Shown: piece by piece, positions 1 to 9,800 of the stretch
Numbering within the stretch: the first letter of the stretch is position 1
How the letters are laid out: every line of letters begins with the position of its first letter
Assembly: GCA_002494215.1 (NCBI GenBank)
Contig: DLBF01000086.1
Span: forward strand, 4,299 to 15,824
Direction of reading: 5' to 3'
DNA from: Prevotellaceae bacterium UBA7028
GTDB lineage: Bacteria > Bacteroidota > Bacteroidia > Bacteroidales > Bacteroidaceae
DNA: 11,526 nt
The notes under the pieces: generated by a model
Told to the model about the DNA's origin: nothing
What the model saw: the letters and a program-made list of their open reading frames with translations, nothing else
Database searches by the model: none
Made by a program: the position numbers and the translations under genes

Positions 1-1593
1 AAGACCGAGGTGGCTGTGCGTGCTGCCTTCAAGGCTTGTGCCGACAACAAGCAGGTGGCTGTGCTGGTACCCACAACGGTACTGGCCTATCAACACTTCC
101 GCACGTTCTCGTCGCGTCTGAAGGATTTCCCTGTTAAGATTGCCTACCTGAGCCGTGCACGTACCGCCTCACAAACGAAAGAGATTCTGGAAGGACTGAA
201 GAACGGCACCATCAATATTGTTATAGGTACGCATAAGTTGATTGGCAAGAGCGTGAAGTTCAAGGACCTAGGCTTGCTCATCATAGACGAGGAGCAGAAG
301 TTTGGCGTCAGCACCAAGGAGAAGTTGCGCCAGATGAAGGTGAATGTAGATACCCTTACGCTTACCGCTACGCCCATCCCTCGTACCCTCCAGTTCAGTC
401 TGATGGGAGCGCGCGACCTGAGTGTAATCCAGACGCCACCGCCCAACCGCTATCCCATACAGACGCAGGTGAGTGTGTTCAGCGCCGAGATAATAGCCGA
501 GGCTATCAACTTCGAGATGAGCCGCAACGGACAGGTGTTCTTCGTGAACAACCGTATCAACAATCTGCCTGACTTGGCAGCTCTCATCAATAAGCATGTA
601 CCTGATGCCCGTGTGGCTGTAGCACACGGACAGATGCCGCCAGAGACATTGGAGAATATTATGATGGCCTTTGCCAACTATGACTACGATGTGCTGCTGA
701 GCACTACCATCATAGAGAGCGGATTGGACATCCCCAATGCCAATACCATTATTATAAACGGAGCACAGAACTTCGGTCTGAGCGATCTGCACCAGATGCG
801 TGGCCGTGTGGGACGCTCGAACAAGAAGGCCTTCTGCTACTTATTGGCACCGCCTTTGAGTGCTCTGAACATAGACGCTCGACGTCGTCTGCAGGCCATA
901 GAGAATTTCTCTGACCTGGGTAGCGGCATACATATAGCCATGCAGGACTTGGATATCAGAGGGGCAGGAAATATGTTGGGTGCCGAGCAGAGCGGCTTCA
1001 TAGCCGACCTGGGTTACGAGGCTTACCAGAAGATTCTGTCGCAGGCTGTAAAGGAATTGCGTAACGATGAGTTCCAGGATCTGTATAAAGAGGAAGTGAA
1101 GGCTGGCAACATCACTAGCGGAACGGAGTTTGTGGAGGAATGTATCATAGAGAGCGACCTGCCGATGTCCTTTAGCGAAGATTATGTACCTACCAGTAGC
1201 GAACGCATGTTGTTGTACCGCGAACTGGACGGTTTGGAACGTGATGCCGATGTGGAACAGTTCCGCCAGCGTATGATAGACCGTTTCGGAGCTATTCCTG
1301 CCGATGGCGAGGAGCTGATTCGTGTGGTAAAACTGCGCAGCCTGGGACGTTACTTCGGATGTGAGCGCATTATTTTGAAGCAGGGACGCATGCGCATGCA
1401 GTTTGTCTCGAATCCCGACAGCCCCTTCTACGATAGCGAGGCCTTCCATAAGGTGATTGCCTTCGCTACCACCAACGCCCATATATGTAAGGTGGATAAC
1501 AGCAAGAATCAGTTTAAGCTATTGGTTACCGATGTAAACTCGGTAGAGCAAGCCAACGCTTTACTCTCGCAAATGCAACAATGCAAGGCATAA
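1..1593 (+). CDS. mfd: Transcription-repair coupling factor Mfd, C-terminal part (5' partial)
   Basis: Mfd is a cytoplasmic DNA translocase that pushes stalled RNA polymerase off damaged DNA and recruits UvrA for nucleotide excision repair. The frame is open from base 1, where the first codons read KTEVAVRAAF, the end of the Walker A motif (usual form GxGKTE). An apparent GTG start at 10 is therefore only an internal valine. Counting from the first codon, I see the DEEQ box at 96-99, motif III TATPIPRTL at 122-130, motif V ESGLDIP at 239-245, and motif VI QMRGRVGRS near 265-273. The TRCF domain (D7) begins near 385 with SDLPMSFSEDYVP. The visible 530 residues are about half of a usual Mfd of roughly 1,100-1,150. 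The UvrB-like modules, the RNA-polymerase-binding domain and the start of the helicase lie left of the window. The stop TAA is at 1591, followed at once by a terminator hairpin. Nothing in the visible part looks degraded. Confidence 0.97.
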   Translation, partial: KTEVAVRAAFKACADNKQVAVLVPTTVLAYQHFRTFSSRLKDFPVKIAYLSRARTASQTKEILEGLKNGTINIVIGTHKLIGKSVKFKDLGLLIIDEEQKFGVSTKEKLRQMKVNVDTLTLTATPIPRTLQFSLMGARDLSVIQTPPPNRYPIQTQVSVFSAEIIAEAINFEMSRNGQVFFVNNRINNLPDLAALINKHVPDARVAVAHGQMPPETLENIMMAFANYDYDVLLSTTIIESGLDIPNANTIIINGAQNFGLSDLHQMRGRVGRSNKKAFCYLLAPPLSALNIDARRRLQAIENFSDLGSGIHIAMQDLDIRGAGNMLGAEQSGFIADLGYEAYQKILSQAVKELRNDEFQDLYKEEVKAGNITSGTEFVEECIIESDLPMSFSEDYVPTSSERMLLYRELDGLERDADVEQFRQRMIDRFGAIPADGEELIRVVKLRSLGRYFGCERIILKQGRMRMQFVSNPDSPFYDSEAFHKVIAFATTNAHICKVDNSKNQFKLLVTDVNSVEQANALLSQMQQCKA

Positions 1594-1596
1594 AAT

Positions 1597-1637
1597 AAGA
1601 AAGACCCTTGAGTAATGAGAACTCAGGGGTCTTTCTT
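1597..1637. terminator. Bidirectional intrinsic terminator between mfd and the sus-like operon
   Basis: Left arm 1597-1613 (AAGAAAGACCCTTGAGT) pairs with right arm 1621-1637 (ACTCAGGGGTCTTTCTT) across 17 positions. One of these is a G-T wobble, and the loop is 7 bases. The right arm runs into a T-rich tail on the plus strand (TTTCTTTTCT). The minus strand also reads T-rich after the stem (TTTCTTATTTTA). It starts 4 bases after the mfd stop and lies 24 bases beyond the stop of the convergent thioredoxin-family gene, so it can end transcripts from both directions. Confidence 0.9.
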
Positions 1638-1660
1638 TTCTATTCAGATAAGTTTACTTC

Positions 1661-2817
1661 TTACTTATTCAACTGGTCGATAATCTTCTGGAAGTTATTG
1701 ATCATGAACTCAGCAGCTGTCATCTGCTTACCTTCAACGGTAACCGTACCACCTGGGTTCTCAGCCTGCTGCTTCTTCAGGATATCGATGCGGTTCTTAG
1801 CCTCGGCGATAACCTGCTTCTTCATCTTCTTATCCTGACCGCAGTTCTGTGACATACCCATCAGCAGAGGCCAGAGGTCGCGTGGGCTAGGCCATACGGC
1901 TCCCTTGGTCTTGATGTCCTTCTGGAGGTACTTAGCCAATGTGGCATAGTCCTTCTTGTAGTTAGCTACTGCCACCAGCGTTGCATCTTCAATCTGCTCG
2001 ATATCGGGTACGTTGTACTCCTGCATCTTCTGCTTGTAAGTCTGGAACTGCTTCATGTCGAAGCTCTTGAACTCACGTCCTTCGAACTCCATAATCATGC
2101 GAGCTCCCTGTTTCCAAGCCTTGTCTAACGTCTGGACACTTTCTTCGCCATACTTCTGCTCTACGGTAGAGCGCAGGCGGTACACATCCAGGAAGAGTTG
2201 GTCGTCAGGAGTATAGTTGGCTTTGATAAAAAGCTCGAAGAGTGCATTGTCAGCTACAACCTGCTCAGCCGTCTTTCCTTCCAGCAGCACGCTGGTAACC
2301 TGCTTCTTCTCGTTACGCAGGTAACGGTCGTCAAGCAACTGCATGTAATCCTTCAGGAAAGCCTTATCTCGGTTGCCCTCCTTGAACTGCTGCTGATACC
2401 AGGGCAAACCTTTCTCCTCGTTGAGCAAAGCGTCGATGTCCTTTATGAACTTCTCAAGTGGAGCAGAGCCCACCTGACTGGCACGCAGGCTGCCATCGCT
2501 ATTCACAATCAGGAAGGTGGGGTAGGCGGCCACATCGTATTTTTGGCCAGCTCCGGACCCTCGCCCTTCTCCATATCCACCTTCCAGCATACAAACTTGC
2601 TGTTGAAGTAATCTCCTGCTTCTTTCTGGGGGAATACCTTTGTAGCCATCTGCTTGCAGGGGCCGCACCATGAGGTGTAGCAGTCTATAAAGACTGGCTT
2701 TCCCTCGGCCTTGGCCTGATCCAGAATCTGCTGGAATGTCTTACCCTCGTTGAAGTTTGTCTGAGCGCCAGCCGTGATTGCAAACACGGCCAGCACTATG
2801 GTGATGATTTTTCTCAT
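1661..2817 (-). pseudogene. Secreted thioredoxin-family protein, frameshifted (one base missing in an A run)
   Basis: This is the last gene of the operon. From the ATG at 2817 it encodes a signal peptide (MRKIITIVLAVFAITAGA, likely cut before Gln19) and a thioredoxin fold with active site WCGPC (cysteines 51 and 54), so it should be a periplasmic thiol-disulfide protein. At 2540-2544 (T5 on the plus strand, A5 in the gene) the frame breaks. As written, the product ends after about 92 genuine residues plus a short wrong tail, stopping at 2509. One extra A would give ELAKKYDVAAYPTFL and restore the cis-proline loop (Pro100) and the rest of the protein to the TAA at 1661, about 385 residues in all. 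The roughly 250 residues after the fold are helix-rich and charged; I do not recognise a named domain there. The downstream frame stays open for about 870 bases, so the lesion is either very recent or a sequencing error. The gap from the upstream lipoprotein gene is 32 bases. Confidence 0.85.
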
Positions 2818-2849
2818 TTATTATCTAATTATAAACTTTAAACTTTACC

Positions 2850-4397
2850 TTACTCGCTCGTTGGGAAAACAGGCATTGCTGCGCGGGGTCCCATCTGGAT
2901 AAACAAACTACTGATATTGCTGGGGACAGCACGGCGGATAGAATGAATCTTGCCAGTGCCTGTGAATGTCTTGTATGGTGCATTAGATGGCATACCACCC
3001 ACGATGTTGTCGAAGAACCAGAGTTTGTACTCGTTTCCATTCTGACTTCCTACTACGAGGTGGTCATAGTTATACTGTTTGTCACCAAACACCAAACAAA
3101 GCCACTGGTTGGTCACGAAGCTAATGGGTTCGGATACGTTAGGTAATTGAATCTCAACTTCAGTTCCTGTCTCAATACCATAAGCATAGAGCTTGCCACC
3201 ATCGATAGCATAGATATAGGATGCGCTACCACCGCATGCGGCTACACGTGTTGCCTTGGCAATATGAAGGTCTGGGTCGAGTAAACGGATTTGCTTCAGT
3301 GTGTCAACGTTACTGTCGATGATGTGCAGGTAGCGTTTGTTTTCAGCCTTGTTCTGGGTATAGAACCATACTGTTTCTTTGCCACCAATACGTGTGATAC
3401 CGCTTGCCAGACACTCCTGAAGACCCAATGAGTCGCACGAGATGTCCTTCATGTTCACAGCCTTCTGGTCGATATTACGTACGCCATGCAAGGTGTTGCT
3501 CCAATACAGGATACCCTGCTGACCACCCTTTGCCATCTGTACAAAGGGTGCAATATCATCCTCAAATGCGGGCAGTTTGTACTTACCCGTATTGTAGGTG
3601 TTAGCCATGGAAGTATTGAAACTTACACCTTTCTTAGACAGCATTACGGTAAGGTTCCAATAGTTGCTCGTGTTGTAGTAAACGTCATCGTTATCCTCTC
3701 CGGCATAACAGATATTCTTCTGGTCGAAGATTCTCTTCATATCCTCAACACGGTAGGCAAGATAGTTCTCGTTTGAGAAAACGTTAATCATGTTAGCCTT
3801 TTCCATCGTGTTCTTATCAGGATTAACATAGTCCTGCTGATAGATCATCGCCAGAGACAGAGGAGTTCCTTTCAGAGGCTCACCTTCGAGTTTGGCGATA
3901 AGATCGGTTGAGGTGCTACTTTCGGTAATGAGGTCAATATCCGTATTTCCGTCTTCTGTCTCCTTCAGGATATACCATCCCTCAGAGAAAGCGGTCGTAA
4001 CCTTAATAGTAGTACGTGCATACGTAGCAAGACCTGTTGCCTTCACTTTTACCTCAAAGGCAATGTTATAATTACCGGTGGGCAGGTTAACCTCGAAGTC
4101 CAGGTTACGCTTTTTGTCGATTATCGAATCGCGGAAACCGGCCTCCTTGGTTATATCATTTTCGTCATACAGATACCATGTATACTCCAGTTCAGAATCT
4201 TTGTATGGCGAATTTATCTCTGGTGTAATAGTAAGATGGTTACCTACATACGAGACAACACTCTGTACTGGCATCTCTTCAATCTTGATGACTGGTACGC
4301 TATTGGGATCTCCAAGCGAGCTGTCATCGCTGAAGCAGGCTGTGAGTGCAAGGGGTAGCACAGCTGCCAATGCTATTTGAAATATATTTTTCTTCAT
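2850..4397 (-). CDS. PKD-like family surface lipoprotein (SusCD-associated)
   Basis: A 515-residue lipoprotein with signal sequence and lipobox LTAC, lipidated on Cys21. The residues after it (FSDDSS) are acidic, like the export signals that send Bacteroidota lipoproteins to the cell surface. Residues about 35-135 form a PKD-like Ig-type region (HLTITPEIN, LEYTWYLYDEN). A conserved-looking GWYILKETEDGNTDIDLI at 140-157 follows, and the rest is beta-rich with a propeller-like stretch (YIYAIDGGKLYAYGIETG, near 394-411). The layout and position fit the PKD-like lipoprotein family found in SusCD operons with DUF4843; this assignment is from pattern memory, not a search. No catalytic motif is visible, so a ligand-binding or complex-building role is inferred. 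Five cysteines besides the lipidated one (230, 321, 329, 388, 434) are unusual for a surface protein and could form disulfides. It starts 38 bases after the DUF4843 gene and ends 32 bases before the thioredoxin-family gene. Confidence 0.8.
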   Translation of the reverse strand: MKKNIFQIALAAVLPLALTACFSDDSSLGDPNSVPVIKIEEMPVQSVVSYVGNHLTITPEINSPYKDSELEYTWYLYDENDITKEAGFRDSIIDKKRNLDFEVNLPTGNYNIAFEVKVKATGLATYARTTIKVTTAFSEGWYILKETEDGNTDIDLITESSTSTDLIAKLEGEPLKGTPLSLAMIYQQDYVNPDKNTMEKANMINVFSNENYLAYRVEDMKRIFDQKNICYAGEDNDDVYYNTSNYWNLTVMLSKKGVSFNTSMANTYNTGKYKLPAFEDDIAPFVQMAKGGQQGILYWSNTLHGVRNIDQKAVNMKDISCDSLGLQECLASGITRIGGKETVWFYTQNKAENKRYLHIIDSNVDTLKQIRLLDPDLHIAKATRVAACGGSASYIYAIDGGKLYAYGIETGTEVEIQLPNVSEPISFVTNQWLCLVFGDKQYNYDHLVVGSQNGNEYKLWFFDNIVGGMPSNAPYKTFTGTGKIHSIRRAVPSNISSLFIQMGPRAAMPVFPTSE

Positions 4398-4435
4398 GAT
4401 TCTTATACTTGTTTACGTTTAACCCTATAAGATAA

Positions 4436-5257
4436 TTACAACTTAGGTTTACGGGTAAAGCTTACGGGCGTACCGTCGGCCTCACGCCATATGTCCTGTC
4501 CGGCCAACTCGCGGGCTGCATTTTCCTCGGTAAGACGCTTTTCGAATACCTGAGCCATGTATTTGAAGTATTCCTTGTCTTTGTTGTAGTTATCAAGGAT
4601 GAATTCATCGCTCCAAGGCTTGCCGCTCCAGTCAATCATCAGTTGGTACTTAACGTCGCCATATTCGCCAAAGATGTTGTCGAAGTCGCAATCGTCCCAT
4701 ACAGCAGGCTTGGATACACGGTCTGTAAAGGAGATAACGCGAGTCTGCATCATGGTGAATCCGTTCTTGAAGTTTTTGTTCTCCTTGATACGTACTTTCA
4801 GAGTGAGGTTCTTTGTCTGCTGTTTCTCACTTCGCAGTAACACTACAGGCACCTTGAAGAGTGATTCGCCAGCCTTCACAACCTGAATTTTTTGTGCCTC
4901 AGGGCTGTCGAAATCAACATAATCTTCACCCGGAACAGCATTCTCTGCTCCTTCTACTTCAACCTGCTCGAGTGCGAATTCACGGTCATAATCCATAACG
5001 AAGCCCGCAGTCTTTGCGTCAATCCATACTGTATCGTATTCTACATTACCGTGTGTCTTGAAATTGTAGAGAATTGGTATATCTATAATCTCAGGTTTCT
5101 TGACAATGTCTTCGTTCTGCATATCCTCACCCTTGCTGTTGAGGAAGCGGAAATTCAGGAAGCAATCAGTACTGGAATATGGTTCCAGTTCCTTTTCGCA
5201 TGAGGTGGCTGTTGTCAGCACTACGGCTGCTATTGCCAGATATTTTATTGTCTTCAT
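4436..5257 (-). CDS. DUF4843-type lipoprotein (SusCD-associated)
   Basis: A 273-residue lipoprotein: signal sequence, lipobox ATSC with Cys20, then EKELE, an acidic start consistent with surface export. The body is beta-rich. Its middle carries PGEDYVDF (109-116), then KAGESLFKVPVVLLRS and LTLKVRIKENKNF, a Calx-beta/Ig-like pattern that I associate with DUF4843 (PF16132) proteins; the usual length of about 250 residues agrees. The C-terminal part (EYGDVKYQLMIDWSG onward) is more helical. Two cysteines remain after lipidation (32 and 190). It follows susD by 24 bases and precedes the PKD-like lipoprotein by 38, in the gene order expected of this operon type. The molecular function is unknown. 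By position it is probably an accessory subunit of the SusCD importer that binds substrate or another subunit. Confidence 0.8.
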   Translation of the reverse strand: MKTIKYLAIAAVVLTTATSCEKELEPYSSTDCFLNFRFLNSKGEDMQNEDIVKKPEIIDIPILYNFKTHGNVEYDTVWIDAKTAGFVMDYDREFALEQVEVEGAENAVPGEDYVDFDSPEAQKIQVVKAGESLFKVPVVLLRSEKQQTKNLTLKVRIKENKNFKNGFTMMQTRVISFTDRVSKPAVWDDCDFDNIFGEYGDVKYQLMIDWSGKPWSDEFILDNYNKDKEYFKYMAQVFEKRLTEENAARELAGQDIWREADGTPVSFTRKPKL

Positions 5258-5281
5258 ATATTTTATTTTCTCGTTTAACTG

Positions 5282-6823
5282 TTATTTTTCTTTCTTTACA
5301 GTACTGGGATCGTATTCTGTTTCAGGCAGAGGAATAACATAAGTACTCTCGTCAGCAGCAGTTTTTGACCACAGAATGTTTGTCTCGCCCATACGTTTGT
5401 AAGTATAGAACATCTGTCCTTCACCATAGAACTCGCGACGATACTCGTTCTCAATCCATGTAGTTACATCCTGAGTTGATGTGAATGGTACTGCCATGGG
5501 CACGTTGTGAGAAATCATATATTCTTTATATAAACGATTGATTTCCTCCAGGTCGGTTGATGTCTCCATCGCAATCAGGTACATTTCAGAAGTACGTAGC
5601 ATGGGGATAATCTGATAATAAAGTTCCTTGTTCTGAACCTTATCTTCGTCATAGCTGTAACGCTTGAATCCAACCCAAAGGTAACCGTCGCCATCCTTCA
5701 GCTCTCTGTTCCACAGATTATTGTAACGGTTATGGCTTTCGATGTTCTCTCCCTGGAAAAGCTGGTCGAGCATTTCTGCGCTAAGAATCAGCTTGTTGGC
5801 ATCGTATGAAGAGATGATGCCATTAGCATTATCCGTGAAGTATTGCACGGTATAATCCTTTACGTTGGCTTTGCTTATCGAGAAATAACACTCGTTGGGA
5901 CATGTGGTGTATCCTGCCCTGTAGTCTGTAAGACCGCTCAGTTTACGAACAACTGTTCCGTCGGGCAACGTCGAGGTGATAAGTTCACGTGCTATGGTAA
6001 GTGCTGATTCCTTATCGCCTGTATAAAGTGCCATACGGGCATGCAGCGCACGAACAGCCCAGTAGTTGAGTCTCATCTGTCTGTTCGCCAGGAAGGCATT
6101 TTTCTCATACACTTCTCCTGTGGCATAGGTGCGGTTATAAGGATACAATGTAGCAGGATCTGACTCCTTCAGCAACTCCTCTGCTGTTTCGATATCGCTT
6201 TTCAGCTTAGCTGTATATGCCTCGAAATCGTAGTATGCGGGAATTTTGTCGATATTGGTAGCCTCGGAATAGGGTAGGCTTACCAGCTTCTGAGGCTGAT
6301 TAGGAACCTGACCGAAGAGACGGAGAATATCCAGCTGACAATATGCACGTATGGCGTAAGCCTCTCCTAAGATGATTTTCTGCATACGGCTTTCGTTGAA
6401 TACTTCAGGTCTTGCCTTGGCATTCTTTATAATAAGGTTAGCTTCTGCAATTGTCTTGAAAAGGGTAGTGTACATTCCCTTGACTGTTGACTTAGCGTTA
6501 TCTGTCGTATAGTCGTGCTGGGCAAGATCGCGCTCTGATATGTTAGTGGTTGCAGGGTCTATACGCCACAGATTAGCCATATTCTCTACGCTGGTCATTG
6601 TCAGCTGCAATCCATAGGCACTCTGGCTTGCCATATGCAGGTAACAACCTATAAGTGCCATCTGGAATCCGTTTTCAGTAGAGAACTGATCTTCCTCTTT
6701 CTGTTCTGTCTCAGGACGCACATCGAGCCAGTTGTTGCACGATGTAAGCGTTGTGCCGAGGGCTATATTGCAAATGAGGGCAGCTATGCCTAACACTTGC
6801 CTGTTTTTTATCTTGATATTCAT
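5282..6823 (-). CDS. SusD/RagB-family nutrient-binding outer-membrane lipoprotein
   Basis: The SusD partner of the upstream SusC transporter: a surface lipoprotein that acts as a lid on the barrel and captures the substrate before TonB-driven import. The 513 residues begin with a signal sequence and lipobox LTSC (Cys29), followed by the classic SusD start CNNWLDVRPETEQ. The N-terminal half has the helical TPR-like pattern of the family (ILGEAYAIRAYCQLDILRLFG, about 151-171). Near the C-terminus are two family hallmarks: SEMYLIAME at 412-420 and YRREFYGEGQMFYTYKRMG around 461-479. Length is normal. Four cysteines lie beyond the lipid site (60, 162, 308, 312). It is 39 bases downstream of susC. 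The substrate cannot be told from sequence. Family assignment is firm; I give no gene symbol because true susD refers to the starch system. Confidence 0.95.
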   Translation of the reverse strand: MNIKIKNRQVLGIAALICNIALGTTLTSCNNWLDVRPETEQKEEDQFSTENGFQMALIGCYLHMASQSAYGLQLTMTSVENMANLWRIDPATTNISERDLAQHDYTTDNAKSTVKGMYTTLFKTIAEANLIIKNAKARPEVFNESRMQKIILGEAYAIRAYCQLDILRLFGQVPNQPQKLVSLPYSEATNIDKIPAYYDFEAYTAKLKSDIETAEELLKESDPATLYPYNRTYATGEVYEKNAFLANRQMRLNYWAVRALHARMALYTGDKESALTIARELITSTLPDGTVVRKLSGLTDYRAGYTTCPNECYFSISKANVKDYTVQYFTDNANGIISSYDANKLILSAEMLDQLFQGENIESHNRYNNLWNRELKDGDGYLWVGFKRYSYDEDKVQNKELYYQIIPMLRTSEMYLIAMETSTDLEEINRLYKEYMISHNVPMAVPFTSTQDVTTWIENEYRREFYGEGQMFYTYKRMGETNILWSKTAADESTYVIPLPETEYDPSTVKKEK

Positions 6824-6862
6824 ATTTCTGAATGCTGAATTAAAAATTCTTTATTTCTTTCA

Positions 6863-9800
6863 TTAGAACAACAGTCTTACACTACCCAGTATGTTACGTG
6901 AATAGGGATAGCTTGTACCACGCTCTTGCTTAACACTGCCCCAGTGAACCAGGTCGTTGCAGTTCAGACCGAAGGTTACGGACTGCATATTCAGGTTCTT
7001 GCGTACAAACTTGCTGTCCCAACGGTATTGAAGGCTGAGAGAGGAAAGCTCCAGCACATTGTCCTTCATTACGAAACGTGAGGTGGCACGTGTATCGTCC
7101 TCTCCGTAACCCTTGAAGAAAGTAACGTCGCCGGGATTCATCCAACGGTCTGTAAGAGCACGGCGGTCAACATTCTGAGACTTCAAAGCGCTGATGGGAA
7201 CCTCGACCCTATTGAGCAGAGTGCTGTTGTAGGTGTAGCCACCCCAGTAATAGGTGAATGTGAAGTTCAGCGTCCAACCCTTATAGCGCAGAACGTTGGT
7301 AAAGTTACCACGATATTTGGGATCTGCCTGTCCGCAGAACACCTTGTCGCCGGCACGCCATGAGTCGGTTACATTGCCATTGCGGTCAACGTATATTTCC
7401 TTACCTGTTGAGGGGTCGATACCCAAGGACTTTACGGTGTAGAGCGCGTTCTGAGGCATTCCCTCGTAGAAGAGGTTGGCAACATCTACGTCTTGCTCGC
7501 GATATGCCTCTGTCTGAGCCTTAACAGCATTGGAAAGTTTAGAAATCCAGTTCTTGTTGTAAACCATCTGACCGGTCACCATCCAAGTGAAATCGTGCTT
7601 CAGGTCACGAATGGGATATCCTGTCAATGAAAGCTCCCAACCACGGTTTCTTACCTCACCGATATTTGCAATATAGTTGTTGATACCCATGCTCTGTGGC
7701 AGGTCCATAGATGAAAGCAGGTTAGTGGTACGCTTCTCGTAGTAGTTGAACTCTCCCTTCAGGCGTCCTTTGAGCATACCGAATTCAAGACCTGCATTTC
7801 CCTCAAGTGTTGTTTGCCATGTTAAGCGTGGGTTACCCCATGCAGCAAGCTGTGAGCCCTGCCAGTTCATATAGTTGCTGTCTGTAACAGCACGATAAAT
7901 GGTGTTTGCGCCAGAGCCGCTACCCATCTGTGAACCTACTTCACCGATTGAGCCCTTCAGACGCAGAATGCTCAGGATGGGGTTAGCCTTGAAGAATTTC
8001 TCGTTGTGAACATTCCATCCGATACCTGTTGACCAGAACGGAGCCCATTTTCTTTCGCTACCGAATGAAGAGCTTCCATCCACACGATAAGAAAGGTCAA
8101 CGTAGTAACGCGAATCGTAGGTATAGTTGACGTTAGCGGTAAAACCGATTCTGCGGCTCTTGCTCTTAGAACCGTTGGGGCCGCTATTCTGTCTGTATTG
8201 CTTTCCGTTATACGGGGTGGGGAACTTGCTATCGGGATATCCTTCCGACTCGAATGAGATGGACTCGTTCTCGCTGGCGGCGATGTTATAGTCGGCACCT
8301 ACGTACAACTGATGTTTCTCTGCAAATATGTGGCTATAAGCCAAGGTTACGTTTCCGTTATAGCTGTAACCGTTACCTGTTCCATAAGTATATCTTCCAC
8401 GACGCAGGATACCCTCGTCATCCTGGTATTGTGAACCGGTCGTAAATGTTGAATGCTCTTTGGGCAGGAAGTAGTCGCTGGTGTTGCTCAACTTGCTGAT
8501 ACCGAACTGGCCGCGTAATGTCAGGTCAGGGATGATTTTCCAATCGATAGAGAAATTGTTGGTCAATGTCTCGTGACCAGACTTATTGATAATGTTAAGC
8601 TCTGCGTCATAAAGGGGATTGGCACGTCCTAAACCCTGAGAAGAACCAAGGAAAGGCTCAAATCTGTCGCGGAGTGCGCCTGTCTCATCGTAGGGGATAT
8701 CATAGGGCTGCTGTGCAACATAGTTGCTGAATGAGCCGTATTTGCTCTCGTTTGAATTAACAAGACCGATGGTTGTGTAGTTCTTGAACTTAATGTTCTT
8801 CAGGGTGTAAACCAACTGGATGCTACCATTGAAAGAACGACGGTTAGAACCCTTCATGGCACCCTCTGTGTCCTTGTAATTAGCACTGGCAGCCCAACGG
8901 AACTCGTTGCTACCACCTTCAAGACGGATATTGTAGTGCGAACCTACGCCTGTGCGGATAGGCTTGGCAATCCAGTCTGTTGTGGCTCCGCTGAGGACAT
9001 TACGCAGTTTTGTGTTGTAATGCTCCTGGAAACTGAAGTCATTCTTAGGATTGGTTCCAGAGTACAAACCTAGTCTGTTCTCCAACTCCAACTTCTCCTT
9101 GGCGTTCAGATAGTCATAGCTTGAGAGGTCTGGTGCCTCGATGTCAATTCCAACCTCAGCCTGGATGCGCAACTTGCCGGCTTCGGGCTGACGGGTGGTA
9201 ACAACGATCACACCATTTGATCCGCGTGAACCGTAGATGGCTGTTGCGGCAGCATCCTTCAGGATGTTGATGCTCTCAATTTCCTCATCGTTGTAGTCCA
9301 TCAACTTCTCCAAAGACATTTCGAATCCGTCCAATATAACCAAGGGTGTATTAACGGATGTGCTGGCTGAGGTGTTGAATTCAACAACGTTCATGGGCAG
9401 ACTGGAATTACCACGGATGTTAATCTGAGGCAGGTTGTTGGGGTTGCTACCAGCCAGGTTGTTTACCTGGAAGTTCAGTGATGCATCAATTGACTTCAGT
9501 GTCTGCAGCAGGTTCTGGCTCTTGTGCAACTTCAGTTCTTCTTTGCTGATTGTAGAGACAGCACCAGTGTAGCTCTCGCGTGCCTTAGAGAAGATACCTG
9601 TAACCACCACGTCATGAAGGGTGTTGTTGTCCTTCATTACAACGTCTTTCGTCAGGTCCTTGCTTCCTGAAGCCAAAGATACCACTTCAGGCTTCATGCC
9701 TACATAGGTAAACTTCAGTTGACATGCATTTGTGGGCACTTTCAATGTGTAGTGACCCTTACTGTCGGTGATAGCCGTAGCATACCCGTTGCCAACGGTT

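Noticed and set aside
268..1482. Long antisense open frames inside mfd (268-792 and 841-1482, minus strand)
   Set aside because: They lie opposite a clearly coding, motif-rich gene and have no recognisable domains of their own.
2536..2550. Programmed -1 ribosomal frameshift at the A5 run
   Set aside because: The codons GCC AAA AAT do not form a standard X XXY YYZ slippery heptamer, and I see no stimulatory hairpin just downstream. A base deletion or read error is simpler.
2540..2671. Start of a separate gene at the ATG at 2671 for the C-terminal part of the thioredoxin-family protein
   Set aside because: The first ~40 codons of that frame are a shadow of the real thioredoxin frame. Only the part after the frameshift is genuine.
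2509..2817. A separate 102-residue thioredoxin-like gene
   Set aside because: Its last dozen codons are out of frame. The true continuation lies in another frame after one base, so it is half of one broken gene.
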